Source of the DNA: Chlorobium sp. N1
Lineage (GTDB): Bacteria; Bacteroidota; Chlorobiia; Chlorobiales; Chlorobiaceae
Assembly: GCF_004332115.1 (NCBI RefSeq)
Contig: NZ_SJPA01000008.1
Coordinates: 28,682 to 92,681 of the forward strand
Direction: 5' to 3'
DNA: 64,000 nt
Below the pieces are notes generated by a model. It was not told the DNA's origin and made no database searches. It saw only the letters and a list, made by a program, of their open reading frames with translations. Position numbers and translations under genes: made by a program. Positions 8,390 through 15,199 of this stretch are shown here, one piece after another (the stretch's first letter is position 1; every line of letters starts with the position of its first letter).

Positions 8390-8884
8390 TCAATCAAACT
8401 CAAGCGATACGAATTGCCACCCATACTCTGATACTTGGCGCATCCTCCCGGTATAACTATTGCGTATCATCGCCCCGAATGAGTTTTGTGAATCGACGTA
8501 TGAGTGAACAGTGTACTCCTGCCCTTCCCGAATAACGATTACATCAGTCCCGCCCATCCACGGAAATTTTGCTGTTGATGGAGCTTTCAATCTTCCGCGC
8601 ACATGATCCTGAAGCATCACGTACGCCGTTGACGAATTATCCTTGCTTTGCCACCTGTTCCGACGGGCCTCATCGGCGGCGGCTCTGTCAATCTCTCGTT
8701 GCTTGGCCTCAATCCGGCTTTGCTCATCACGCAGCACTTGACCTTCATAGCCACCATTCGCGAAATACCATATCGTATATGAACCTAAAAACATGGCAAT
8801 ACTCACGCTAAAAATAATCACCTTGCCTTTAAGTGAATTCACCCAGGCTTCCATGTTCTTGAGTTTTTCTTCGACACTTTTCAT
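8390..8884 (-). CDS. Unknown single-pass membrane protein
   Basis: 164 residues. Residues about 20-42 form one transmembrane helix (IIFSVSIAMFLGSYTIWYF), followed by a Glu/Arg-rich, probably coiled-coil stretch to about residue 80. A C-terminal domain follows with VRGRLKAPSTAKFPW and YTVHSYVDSQNSFGA blocks; similar blocks occur in small phage and plasmid proteins of unknown role. I do not assign a function. Codon use is more AT-rich than in neighbouring core genes, which suggests transfer. It is followed on the same strand by nothing and preceded by the lipoprotein gene at 8956-9753. Confidence 0.65.
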   Translation of the reverse strand: MKSVEEKLKNMEAWVNSLKGKVIIFSVSIAMFLGSYTIWYFANGGYEGQVLRDEQSRIEAKQREIDRAAADEARRNRWQSKDNSSTAYVMLQDHVRGRLKAPSTAKFPWMGGTDVIVIREGQEYTVHSYVDSQNSFGAMIRNSYTGRMRQVSEYGWQFVSLEFD

Positions 8885-8955
8885 TTGCTTCTCTCTCTCA
8901 GTTATCTTTTTTTTGTTAAGCTCGAAACAATCAAACCCCTTTTTGCTTCAGAATA

Positions 8956-9753
8956 TTAATTACTGGCTTTTAAGTCGGGGACATCAACACCATGGCTCCT
9001 CAATTCAAGCGAAACGGATGATATTTCGCGCTTAAGCGCTTCATCACCAATAGCCTCAAGCTCTTCAGCACGAATCTTGCCAGTAGAAAAACATGTCGAT
9101 GAATCTGGCAATACTCGCGCCAAAGCTATTGCTACAATCGCCAATTTTTTTACAGATTCCGACTTAATATTTTTGCCGCTTAAATACGCAATGACTTGAG
9201 ACTTGGTTTCAGCGACTTTTTTTGCGGCATAATCATCCGCGAAAGAACATTCTTCGAACATTGGGGTGCCAACAATTGCGCCTCCTGCGACACAAACAAA
9301 ACTGGCCCTTTCACCCTTCTCAAGAGAAGCTATTCTGGATATGTTATTCTTCTTCTCAAAATGAATCTGTGGCCCTAAGAGTTGATTACTCGCCCGTAGT
9401 ACGACATAGGGCTTATTCCCCAGCCCACTATTAACACTTAAAACACGTCCTGTCACCAAGAGAGATTTCTTAAAATATTTCTGATCTGCGGAAACTTCAT
9501 TCTTATCATATTCTGCAGACACTTCACTTGCTAATACGGGAAGTATGCCATCAAAAAGCATTGTATCCCCATCCTCCAAAAAAGCATCTGATTCATTTTT
9601 TAATACAGCATCTATTACAGCCTGCTCTCGTGATTGGAGAGGGTAGCCATTTTTGGATGGAATATTACTTTTACCGCCCCCACATGCAACGACACAAAAA
9701 ACAACAAAAAGTAATACAGCCGTCATTCTGACCACTCTTGTATCTTTATTCAT
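8956..9753 (-). CDS. Unknown lipoprotein with OB-fold (tRNA_anti-like) domain
   Basis: 265 residues. The lipobox VVAC places the lipid at Cys24. Residues about 85-155 (AEYDKNEVSADQKYFKK, LLVTGRVLSV, then FVCVAGGAIVGTPMFEECSF) look like the tRNA_anti-like OB-fold domain found in small secreted proteins. The C-terminal part is helical. It is markedly AT-rich relative to the core genome, so it is probably acquired. It precedes 8390-8884 on the same strand with a 71-bp gap, so the two may be one unit. The function is unknown. Confidence 0.65.
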   Translation of the reverse strand: MNKDTRVVRMTAVLLFVVFCVVACGGGKSNIPSKNGYPLQSREQAVIDAVLKNESDAFLEDGDTMLFDGILPVLASEVSAEYDKNEVSADQKYFKKSLLVTGRVLSVNSGLGNKPYVVLRASNQLLGPQIHFEKKNNISRIASLEKGERASFVCVAGGAIVGTPMFEECSFADDYAAKKVAETKSQVIAYLSGKNIKSESVKKLAIVAIALARVLPDSSTCFSTGKIRAEELEAIGDEALKREISSVSLELRSHGVDVPDLKASN

Positions 9754-10485
9754 TTTCGCCTCTGGTTATTGATTAATAAAATCTTGGCTCTGCGTGTGGA
9801 TATGTCTGGCAGGTGTTCTCTACCTCCGAACTCCTTGATGACAAACCCTCACGTAAGAGCGTACTGATGGCTGACTACTTCCCTAATGACGCTCCTTTTC
9901 CTAACTCAATCATTGGCGCGCTCTCTGCCATCACTGCATAGCTTGAGGAGGGGGGCATAGCGCACTGAAAATCTGGACTAGGCGTTCCGGGTGGTTTTGA
10001 ATGGGTGCTGACTGAGCTATAAAGTAATTTATCGTTTTCCCATTAAATTTACACTATTAAATAGAGAGATTAAGGCAGGGTATAGGACAATGGCGGTCTT
10101 ACGCCACCGCCCGCGGTGCAGCATTTTTTATCGGGGTCGCAATAGATTTCCAGTCCGAACAGTGTTGTGGTAAAAGGCTATTCTACTCCCGTCTTCACGC
10201 TGGCAGACGCCGCGCAGCTGGAGGAGATCAACGGGGAGATCGAGAGGGGGGGGGGGCGCTTCTTTGCGTTACGGGGGAAAGTGCGTTGGCAACTCAATTG
10301 ATTTGAAGGAACAGATGCACCAAGGCCTTGCTGACGGCATTATTTCCGAGAGAAAAAAAACATTGGGCGTGCGGTAGGAAATTTGTAAAATATTCTGGTC
10401 AACAACTGAAACAACCGGAAGCGGGCTGTAGTGTATTGAAAACCTGTTTCGCGACATCATCCAAAAATCGCGCAACTAGAACATT
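9754..10485. other. Island spacer carrying remnants
   Basis: 732 bases without a convincing gene. The left part holds an open fragment (about 9790-9942) with plausible codon use but no start. A 6-G run lies at 9950-9955. A short stem occurs near 10090-10130 (GGCGGT/ACGCC). The portal 3'-end repeat copy 2 is at 10196-10243 and is followed directly by an 11-G run (10246-10256). The last 115 bases lead to the first cassette boundary GTTAGGT at 10486. They contain a short CGCGA/TCGCG stem but no recognisable attI or R'' box. Confidence 0.5.
10196..10243 (+). repeat. Portal 3'-end repeat, copy 2
   Basis: Matches 8267-8314 at 41 of 48 bases and keeps the portal reading frame (AQLEEINGEIE), but upstream sequence is unrelated to the portal gene. 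It is the only visible remnant of a second portal-type gene and is followed by an 11-base G run. Confidence 0.75.
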
Positions 10486-10517
10486 GTTAGGTGGCGCAAC
10501 CAGAACTGGAGGGACGC

Positions 10518-10922
10518 ATGGGATTCTTCAAGCCAACCCCGGAAGAGCAGGCTGAGAAGGCTAGGAAAAAACAAGAGGATGAGAAGCGTCGCGCAGAGGC
10601 TGCGTTTGCGGCCTCCCCGGCGGGCCAGGCCCGAGAAGCTATGGCTGCTGGTATGAAAGTTTTTCAGATTGATGTCCCTCTCAGTAAAACCAAGGGCCAA
10701 ACCGTAGCAATGATCGGCGCGTATGCCCACTCCTCACAGACGTTGAACTACGCCACCGTTATCCAGTCGATTGAGGATGAGGGGTGGCGTCTGGAGCATG
10801 CTGGTTACGTGTATCGGGTCACCGGTAGCGAAAGCCGAGACAAGTTCATGGCGAGCGGACAACAAGAGGCTGTAAGCGGTGAGATCGTTGGTATCTACAT
10901 CTTTCGCGCAAGTGACACCTAA
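10518..10922 (+). CDS. Cassette 1 protein, unknown function
   Basis: 134 residues from ATG 10518, which follows GGAGGG at 10508-10513; an in-frame GTG at 10491 overlaps the cassette boundary and is less likely. The N-terminal third is a charged Glu/Lys/Arg helix (EEQAEKARKKQEDEKRRAE). A compact domain follows with FFQ/VFQIDVPLS, EDEGWRLEHAGYVYRVTG and GEIVGIYIFR blocks. Similar proteins occur in actinobacteria, but I know no function. The stop codon TAA lies inside the R'' box of attC1, a common cassette economy. Confidence 0.75.
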   Translation: MGFFKPTPEEQAEKARKKQEDEKRRAEAAFAASPAGQAREAMAAGMKVFQIDVPLSKTKGQTVAMIGAYAHSSQTLNYATVIQSIEDEGWRLEHAGYVYRVTGSESRDKFMASGQQEAVSGEIVGIYIFRASDT

Positions 10923-10974
10923 CCCATCATTCCACCGGACCGCCTCCGGCTGCCGGTGAATTCAATCGTTAGCT
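10917..10974 (+). other. attC recombination site 1
   Basis: 58 bp. R'' is ACCTAAC (10917-10923, matching RYYYAAC) and R' is GTTAGCT (10968-10974, matching GTTRRRY). The inner arms CACCGG (10933-10938) and CCGGTG (10953-10958) pair, enclosing a short GCC-TCC-GGC stem-loop with unpaired bases on both sides, as in folded attC bottom strands. Cleavage would fall between G and TT at 10968. Confidence 0.78.
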
Positions 10975-11045
10975 CAACGGCATGTCAGACACCTTCCATG
11001 TATTGGCATTGATGGGAGCGAGGAATGAGTAGATGGAGATAATGG

Positions 11046-12899
11046 ATGCGTAGCTTCCTCTCGAAACTGTTCGGAAAGGCAAAGATGACAGCGCCCCAGG
11101 AATCCGCTGGACTGGAGATCCTCGCCTCCGATTCCAAGAGAACATCCGGCAGACGGGAGCCGCCTACCGAGCTCGACTGGTCGCAGGCAGAGTACATCCC
11201 CCTGCCGCCGTCCCCGCCGACTTGGGAGGTCGATGGGCGTGACGAATTCCACCGCGAGTACAATGACCCTGCGATTGGCCCGGTAATTCAGGCCGGATTT
11301 AAGAATCAACACACCAAGGTCGTCAAGCTCGCCGCTGACCTTTCCCCAGAGCAGCGGCAGGGACGAGTCGGAGATGTCATCGCCAAGGCCTACACCAAGC
11401 GCATTATTCAGCGGATGAAGTCTGGGCAGCTATCGGCTGCGGCGAAGCAAAGCGTCGAGATGTTCGAAATGGTACCCGATCATGTCCAGGACGTCGATCA
11501 CCGGCGCTTCAACCGAATCCTTGCCCAGATGAACAAGGAGGGGAAAAAGCACGACTATACCCCCATCGATGCTGCCAGCCCGTCGTCACTGCCACTGTTC
11601 ACAGTGTCGGATGCTGCTCCTTGGACGCTCGCTGGTGAGCGAAAGCTTCAGGGCGATGAGCGGCTCGAGCCCGCCTTCGACATTGCCGGCATCGATGTGG
11701 CGGGCACATGGCTACTCGACCGCTCTGGTTCCAGCGTGGGCCGGCTGGAGGTGAAGAGCGTGATTCGCCGAATCGACCGGTGTGGTCACCTCCTCGGCGA
11801 GAAGGCCTTGCGCCATGACGCCTATCGCACGGGGGCTGGAGCCGCTGGTTCCAGCATTGCAATCATGGACTCCAGCGGGGTTCTCCACGTCTACGACGCT
11901 GGGCTGAACGTCGTAGCCGAGACCTATCTGCGCGAGGACCCTCGCGTTGTAGACCATTTCCGGACCATCGACACGAACTACTGGGGGGAGTTCAAGTCCC
12001 AGGTGCGAGCCGTAGATGTTGCTCCCGAGGGAGACCAGTACCTCTTCACGCTTGCTGATGAGGCATGGTGTTGCACGATCTCTGGTCGTGCGGTGTGGGG
12101 TGTCGTGATGCCCCTTAAAGAAGGTTGGAAGCGTGTCGTAGGCCGTAGCGAGCGCTTCGGAGTAGGTCAAGAGGTTGAGGAGGCGCTTCGGCTTTTCGAT
12201 CTGTCTCTGCCCGTCAATCCCGCAGAAATCAAGAGGAAGTACCGCGCATTGGCGTTTGCCAACCATCCTGACCGCAATCCCGGCAATGCGGCTGCTGCCG
12301 AAAAGATGAAGGCGCTGAACAAAGCTTTCGAGGTTTTGACCGGCGTCGATCCGAACACGCTCGGGTTCGAGGAATCCGATGTTACATATTTTGCCCGGTC
12401 GGCTCCTGACCACGTTATCGAGGCGGGGGGCCTCCGGCTGGAGGTTATGATAACCGGGGGGACGCCTCAAGATTGGGTCTACGCGGCCAGCTTCGCTGCC
12501 GCTAACCGTAGGGCCTACTTGGCAACCTACTCCGGTAAGGTAATCCTAGTCTCACGGGAGGGGCAGCCCGAGGTGGTGTACGACATCGGTACATGCCCGA
12601 GCGAGATCGTCGAGGTCGGCCGATATACATACTTCCTCACGCCCACCCGACTTTATGTCGTCGAAGACAAGGTGAAGCTGGCCGCCTTCCTTGACGTCTT
12701 TCAGCAGGGACGGCTGCTTGTCTCACAGACTGGGTTTGGGTTGCTCACGAGCAAACGATTCCAGTGGTTCACAGACGCCGGTGTGAAGGTCGGGGAGCTA
12801 ACAGCGAGGGACCCGATTCGGGCGATTTACGCGGCTGATGGTTGTGCCGTCGTGCAGACCCGACAGCATCGAGTCGAAGTGCGGGGGCTCGCGATGTGA
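11046..12899 (+). CDS. Large J-domain protein carried on cassette 2
   Basis: 617 residues. A DnaJ (J) domain lies at about residues 378-440, with the diagnostic HPD at 407-409 (KYRALAFANHPDRNPGN), which in this family stimulates Hsp70 ATPase activity. Segments on both sides (about 190-370 and 450-617) are rich in short beta strands with turn motifs and may form a propeller-like or repeated beta structure; this is inference. There is no signal peptide, so it should be cytosolic. ATG 11046 follows GGAG. At about 2 kb the cassette is large for the class. A chaperone-recruiting sensor or defence protein is possible but untested. Confidence 0.8.
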   Translation: MRSFLSKLFGKAKMTAPQESAGLEILASDSKRTSGRREPPTELDWSQAEYIPLPPSPPTWEVDGRDEFHREYNDPAIGPVIQAGFKNQHTKVVKLAADLSPEQRQGRVGDVIAKAYTKRIIQRMKSGQLSAAAKQSVEMFEMVPDHVQDVDHRRFNRILAQMNKEGKKHDYTPIDAASPSSLPLFTVSDAAPWTLAGERKLQGDERLEPAFDIAGIDVAGTWLLDRSGSSVGRLEVKSVIRRIDRCGHLLGEKALRHDAYRTGAGAAGSSIAIMDSSGVLHVYDAGLNVVAETYLREDPRVVDHFRTIDTNYWGEFKSQVRAVDVAPEGDQYLFTLADEAWCCTISGRAVWGVVMPLKEGWKRVVGRSERFGVGQEVEEALRLFDLSLPVNPAEIKRKYRALAFANHPDRNPGNAAAAEKMKALNKAFEVLTGVDPNTLGFEESDVTYFARSAPDHVIEAGGLRLEVMITGGTPQDWVYAASFAAANRRAYLATYSGKVILVSREGQPEVVYDIGTCPSEIVEVGRYTYFLTPTRLYVVEDKVKLAAFLDVFQQGRLLVSQTGFGLLTSKRFQWFTDAGVKVGELTARDPIRAIYAADGCAVVQTRQHRVEVRGLAM

Positions 12900-12930
12900 A
12901 GCGTCATCAGATCAAAGGCAGTGTGATTTG

Positions 12931-12990
12931 AGCTAACAAATAAATGCAGGCGAGCGCAAACAGCTGCGCCGCCTGATTTAAGCGTTCGGC
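12931..12990 (+). other. attC recombination site 2
   Basis: 60 bp. R'' is AGCTAAC (12931-12937) and R' is GTTCGGC (12984-12990). The centre folds into a 10-bp stem: CAGGCG-A-GCGC (12947-12957) pairs fully with GCGCCGCCTG (12966-12975), leaving A12953 as a single extrahelical base and an 8-nt loop. One unpaired base in an otherwise perfect stem is the strand-selecting feature of attC sites. The AAGCGTT at the right end matches classical attC endings. Confidence 0.82.
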
Positions 12991-13078
12991 GGCAAGAAGG
13001 CCAATGGTGGCGAGTTCGGTACCGGCCGGTAATGAAATTTGTATGATGATCCCTCATAACTAAAACAACGGCGAAACA

Positions 13079-14143
13079 ATGGACCTAATCGACAAGATCA
13101 ACGACCTTGCTTTACGCATTACGCGGCAAAAAGACATGGTCATGACTGAGGAGGCCGCGAAGACAGCCTTCGTCCTTCCGTTCCTTCAGACGTTGGGCTA
13201 CGACGTCTTTAATCCTGATGAAGTTGTTCCTGAATTCACCGCCGATCATGGTGTAAAGAAGGGCGAGAAAGTCGATTACGCCATCAAGCGAGATGGCCAG
13301 ATTATGATTCTGATTGAATGCAAGGCCGTCGGAGCCGACCTCGCTGCAAAACACGCCGGACAACTGTTTAGGTATTTCGCGGTTACGGACGCTCGGTTTG
13401 GTGTTCTGACTGATGGCGTCAAGTATTTGTTCTTTTCGGACCTGGAGAGTGCCAACAAGATGGACGACAGGCCGTTTTTTGAATTCAATCTTTTGGCCTA
13501 CACCGAAACGCAGGTTGAAGAACTTAAGAAATTTACACGGAGTGGCTTTGATCTTGAAACCATCATCGGAACGGCTAATAAGCTCAAATTTCATCGCGCT
13601 TTGATGTCCGAAATTCGGAAGGAATTTGAAAGCCCGAGCGAGGATCTCGTCAGACACTTCGCCGCAAAGGTCTACCCTGGTCGCTTTACCCAACAAGTTC
13701 GGGAGGATTTCACAGGTTTGGTTCATGCTGCCCTTCGGGAGTATGTCCGGGAGCGTGTGAATGATCGGCTCAAATCCGCACTGGACACAGATAAAGGTGA
13801 GGCGCCTTCGCCAGCCTCTGGGGAACTCATAGCCGCCGCGCAGGTCGATGATAGCGGCATTGAAACAACTGAAGATGAGCTGTCAGGTCATCGCATCATT
13901 CGGGCTATCGCGGCTGAAATTACAGACCCCGAGCGCGTTGCCATCCGGGATGCAAAGAGCTACTGTGCCATCCTCTTCGATGATAACAATCGTCGGCCTA
14001 TCTGTCGGTTCTACTTTGGCCAGAACCGTATGGCGGTGTCGGTGTTCGCGCCCGCCGGTGAGCAAAAGTTCGACATTTCAAGCGTTAATAAGCTCTACAA
14101 GCACAAAGCTGTGATTTTAGACGCTGTCCAGCAGTACCTCTAG
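13079..14143 (+). CDS. Stand-alone HsdR N-terminal-like PD-(D/E)XK nuclease
   Basis: 354 residues. Residues 1-170 match the type I restriction endonuclease N-terminal (R_N) fold, with catalytic-type Asp66 and the ECK motif (Glu80, Lys82) in VDYAI...MILIECKA, plus an upstream Glu24. The helicase/translocase part of HsdR is absent. The C-terminal 90 residues (from about 262) form a second compact domain with DDNNRRPICRFYFG. Such proteins are common in integrons and prophages and are suspected of acting in phage defence. It starts 89 bp after the R' box at 12984, so it is probably cassette 3, but no matching attC follows it. Confidence 0.8.
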   Translation: MDLIDKINDLALRITRQKDMVMTEEAAKTAFVLPFLQTLGYDVFNPDEVVPEFTADHGVKKGEKVDYAIKRDGQIMILIECKAVGADLAAKHAGQLFRYFAVTDARFGVLTDGVKYLFFSDLESANKMDDRPFFEFNLLAYTETQVEELKKFTRSGFDLETIIGTANKLKFHRALMSEIRKEFESPSEDLVRHFAAKVYPGRFTQQVREDFTGLVHAALREYVRERVNDRLKSALDTDKGEAPSPASGELIAAAQVDDSGIETTEDELSGHRIIRAIAAEITDPERVAIRDAKSYCAILFDDNNRRPICRFYFGQNRMAVSVFAPAGEQKFDISSVNKLYKHKAVILDAVQQYL

Positions 14144-14707
14144 GCGTGGTGCGGTTGGCGAGCGAGAACAATACGTTATAGGTGACGTTTGACCCGATGA
14201 GTATGAGCGCAAAGAGACTCACAGTAGCGGATCAATTGGCGCAAGGGGGGCTCCAGGTCTCGACGCCGCGCAGCTTGCGGCCTGATCTCCGGCGTGCCGA
14301 CGGAGTTCTGTTTTGTCTCCTATCTGTCACCTGTCGGTTTTATGGTGTCTGTAAGCCATTATGCGATATTGTTATAGCCGGCAGGGTTTGTTTATTGAAC
14401 AATTGGTTGGCGCATTAAACAATGCGGGGGGATTCATGCCGTACCTGTTGATGCGTAGGGCCTTGATTTCGTATATTTTTCTTGAATGCTTTTTCCCTGC
14501 TCCCGACTTAGGCAAGTCCTCCGGGGGGGGAAATCAATGCGATGCAGATGAGAGGATCAAGAAAAAATCGTGCTACTGCAGGTGCCCTTGGATGCCTCAA
14601 GGGAGGGTCGGATTTTGGCTCAAAATTTTCCCTTATATTTCCCTCGGGCTGTTTTTGGGGGGGGGCTGGGCTTTTGGATTCCCGATGAGCCTTTACTGGT
14701 GCGGGTG
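14144..14707. other. Right end of the island, non-coding
   Basis: 564 bases with no convincing gene. Holds G runs at 14245-14250, 14426-14431, 14523-14530 and 14657-14665, and the motif TTGGCGCA twice (14237 and 14408). GTTATAG occurs at 14175 and about 14380 but does not fit GTTRRRY. The expected R'' partner of cassette 3, GCCGAAC, is missing, so the cassette end is lost or decayed. The stretch ends at the 3' end of tRNA-Val, a common island boundary. Confidence 0.5.
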
Positions 14708-14781
14708 TGGGCAATAGAGGATTCGAACCTCTGACCTCTTGCGTGTGAAGCAAGCGCTCTAACCAACTGAGCTAATTGCCC
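14708..14781 (-). tRNA. tRNA-Val (anticodon CAC)
   Basis: On the minus strand the acceptor GGGCAAT pairs with ATTGCCC, the D arm is GCTC/GAGC, the anticodon stem CTTGC/GCAAG encloses TTCACAC, giving anticodon CAC with U33, and the T arm is AGAGG-TTCGAAT-CCTCT. The CCA end is not encoded. The 3' end faces the accessory island. Confidence 0.95.
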
Positions 14782-14860
14782 CGCTTGAAATGCGGTTCGT
14801 TAAAGTAATGATTGGAAGTGATTTGTCAAAACGATGGATTCAACTAAATCATAGCAGACA

Positions 14861-15112
14861 ATGGAAATCAACCTGCCTGAACCGAACCTCAAGAATGTCG
14901 CCGGAGCCGCAGGCACGGCACTTCTCCTCCCGCTGGGCATGCCGATCGTGCACGGCGTAGCCGGGCTTGCCGTCGCGGGGCTCGGCATCTTCGCTGCCGG
15001 TACGGCCGTCACCAAGGTTGCCGGTGCCGTCATGGGCCAGATAGAGCCGCCGTCCCGTCCGATGGAGGAGGGTGAAGGCAGTCTCGAAGACCGGCTGAAA
15101 TCCCCCGTCTGA
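14861..15112 (+). CDS. Small conserved hydrophobic protein, paralogue of 2494-2724
   Basis: 83 residues. The central block NVAGAAGTALL, PLGMPIV and HGVAGLAV matches the protein at 2494-2724 almost position for position, while both tails differ. There are two hydrophobic segments (about residues 13-35 and 38-56) and a charged C-terminus. No ribosome site is obvious before ATG 14861. The function is unknown; membrane or chlorosome association is only a guess from composition. Confidence 0.72.
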   Translation: MEINLPEPNLKNVAGAAGTALLLPLGMPIVHGVAGLAVAGLGIFAAGTAVTKVAGAVMGQIEPPSRPMEEGEGSLEDRLKSPV

Positions 15113-15151
15113 GCTTCCTCCTGCGGGAACGCTCGGCGCTCTTCCTCGGTT

Positions 15152-15194
15152 GAATGCTGTTGAAGTCGTATACCCATATCCGTCAACAGCATTC
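15152..15194. promoter_or_regulatory. 12-bp perfect inverted repeat before msrBA
   Basis: Arms GAATGCTGTTGA (15152-15163) and TCAACAGCATTC (15183-15194) with a 19-nt loop, ending 5 bp before ATG 15200. No T run follows, so it is unlikely to be a simple terminator for the gene before it. In RNA it would occlude initiation at 15200. It may be an operator or a translational control hairpin. Confidence 0.6.
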
Positions 15195-15199
15195 GGCCG

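Larger units (their letters stand above)
10486..12990 (+). mobile_element. Two integron-type gene cassettes without integrase (CALIN-like)
   Basis: Cassette 1 runs 10486-10967 and cassette 2 runs 10968-12983. Each begins at a GTTRRRY box (GTTAGGT at 10486, GTTAGCT at 10968), carries one plus-strand gene, and ends in an attC site. In each cassette the R'' box of the attC (ACCTAAC at 10917; AGCTAAC at 12931) is the exact reverse complement of that cassette's own leading box, as expected for a circularisable cassette. No tyrosine recombinase of the IntI type is encoded in the window, so the term CALIN fits. A third gene (13079-14143) follows in the same orientation. Confidence 0.75.

Noticed and set aside
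6942..8393. A 483-residue minus-strand frame over the portal gene
   Set aside because: Low-complexity Leu/Arg/His-rich translation antisense to a clear portal protein.
10370..10485. attI site or an attC for an earlier cassette
   Set aside because: Only a 5-bp CGCGA/TCGCG stem is present, no RYYYAAC box at proper distance and no integrase gene.
14175..14181. GTTATAG as the R' box of a third attC
   Set aside because: Does not fit GTTRRRY, no R'' partner or paired inner arms could be found around it.
14182..14717. Small open frames at the island's right end
   Set aside because: No ribosome sites or domains; one overlaps tRNA-Val.
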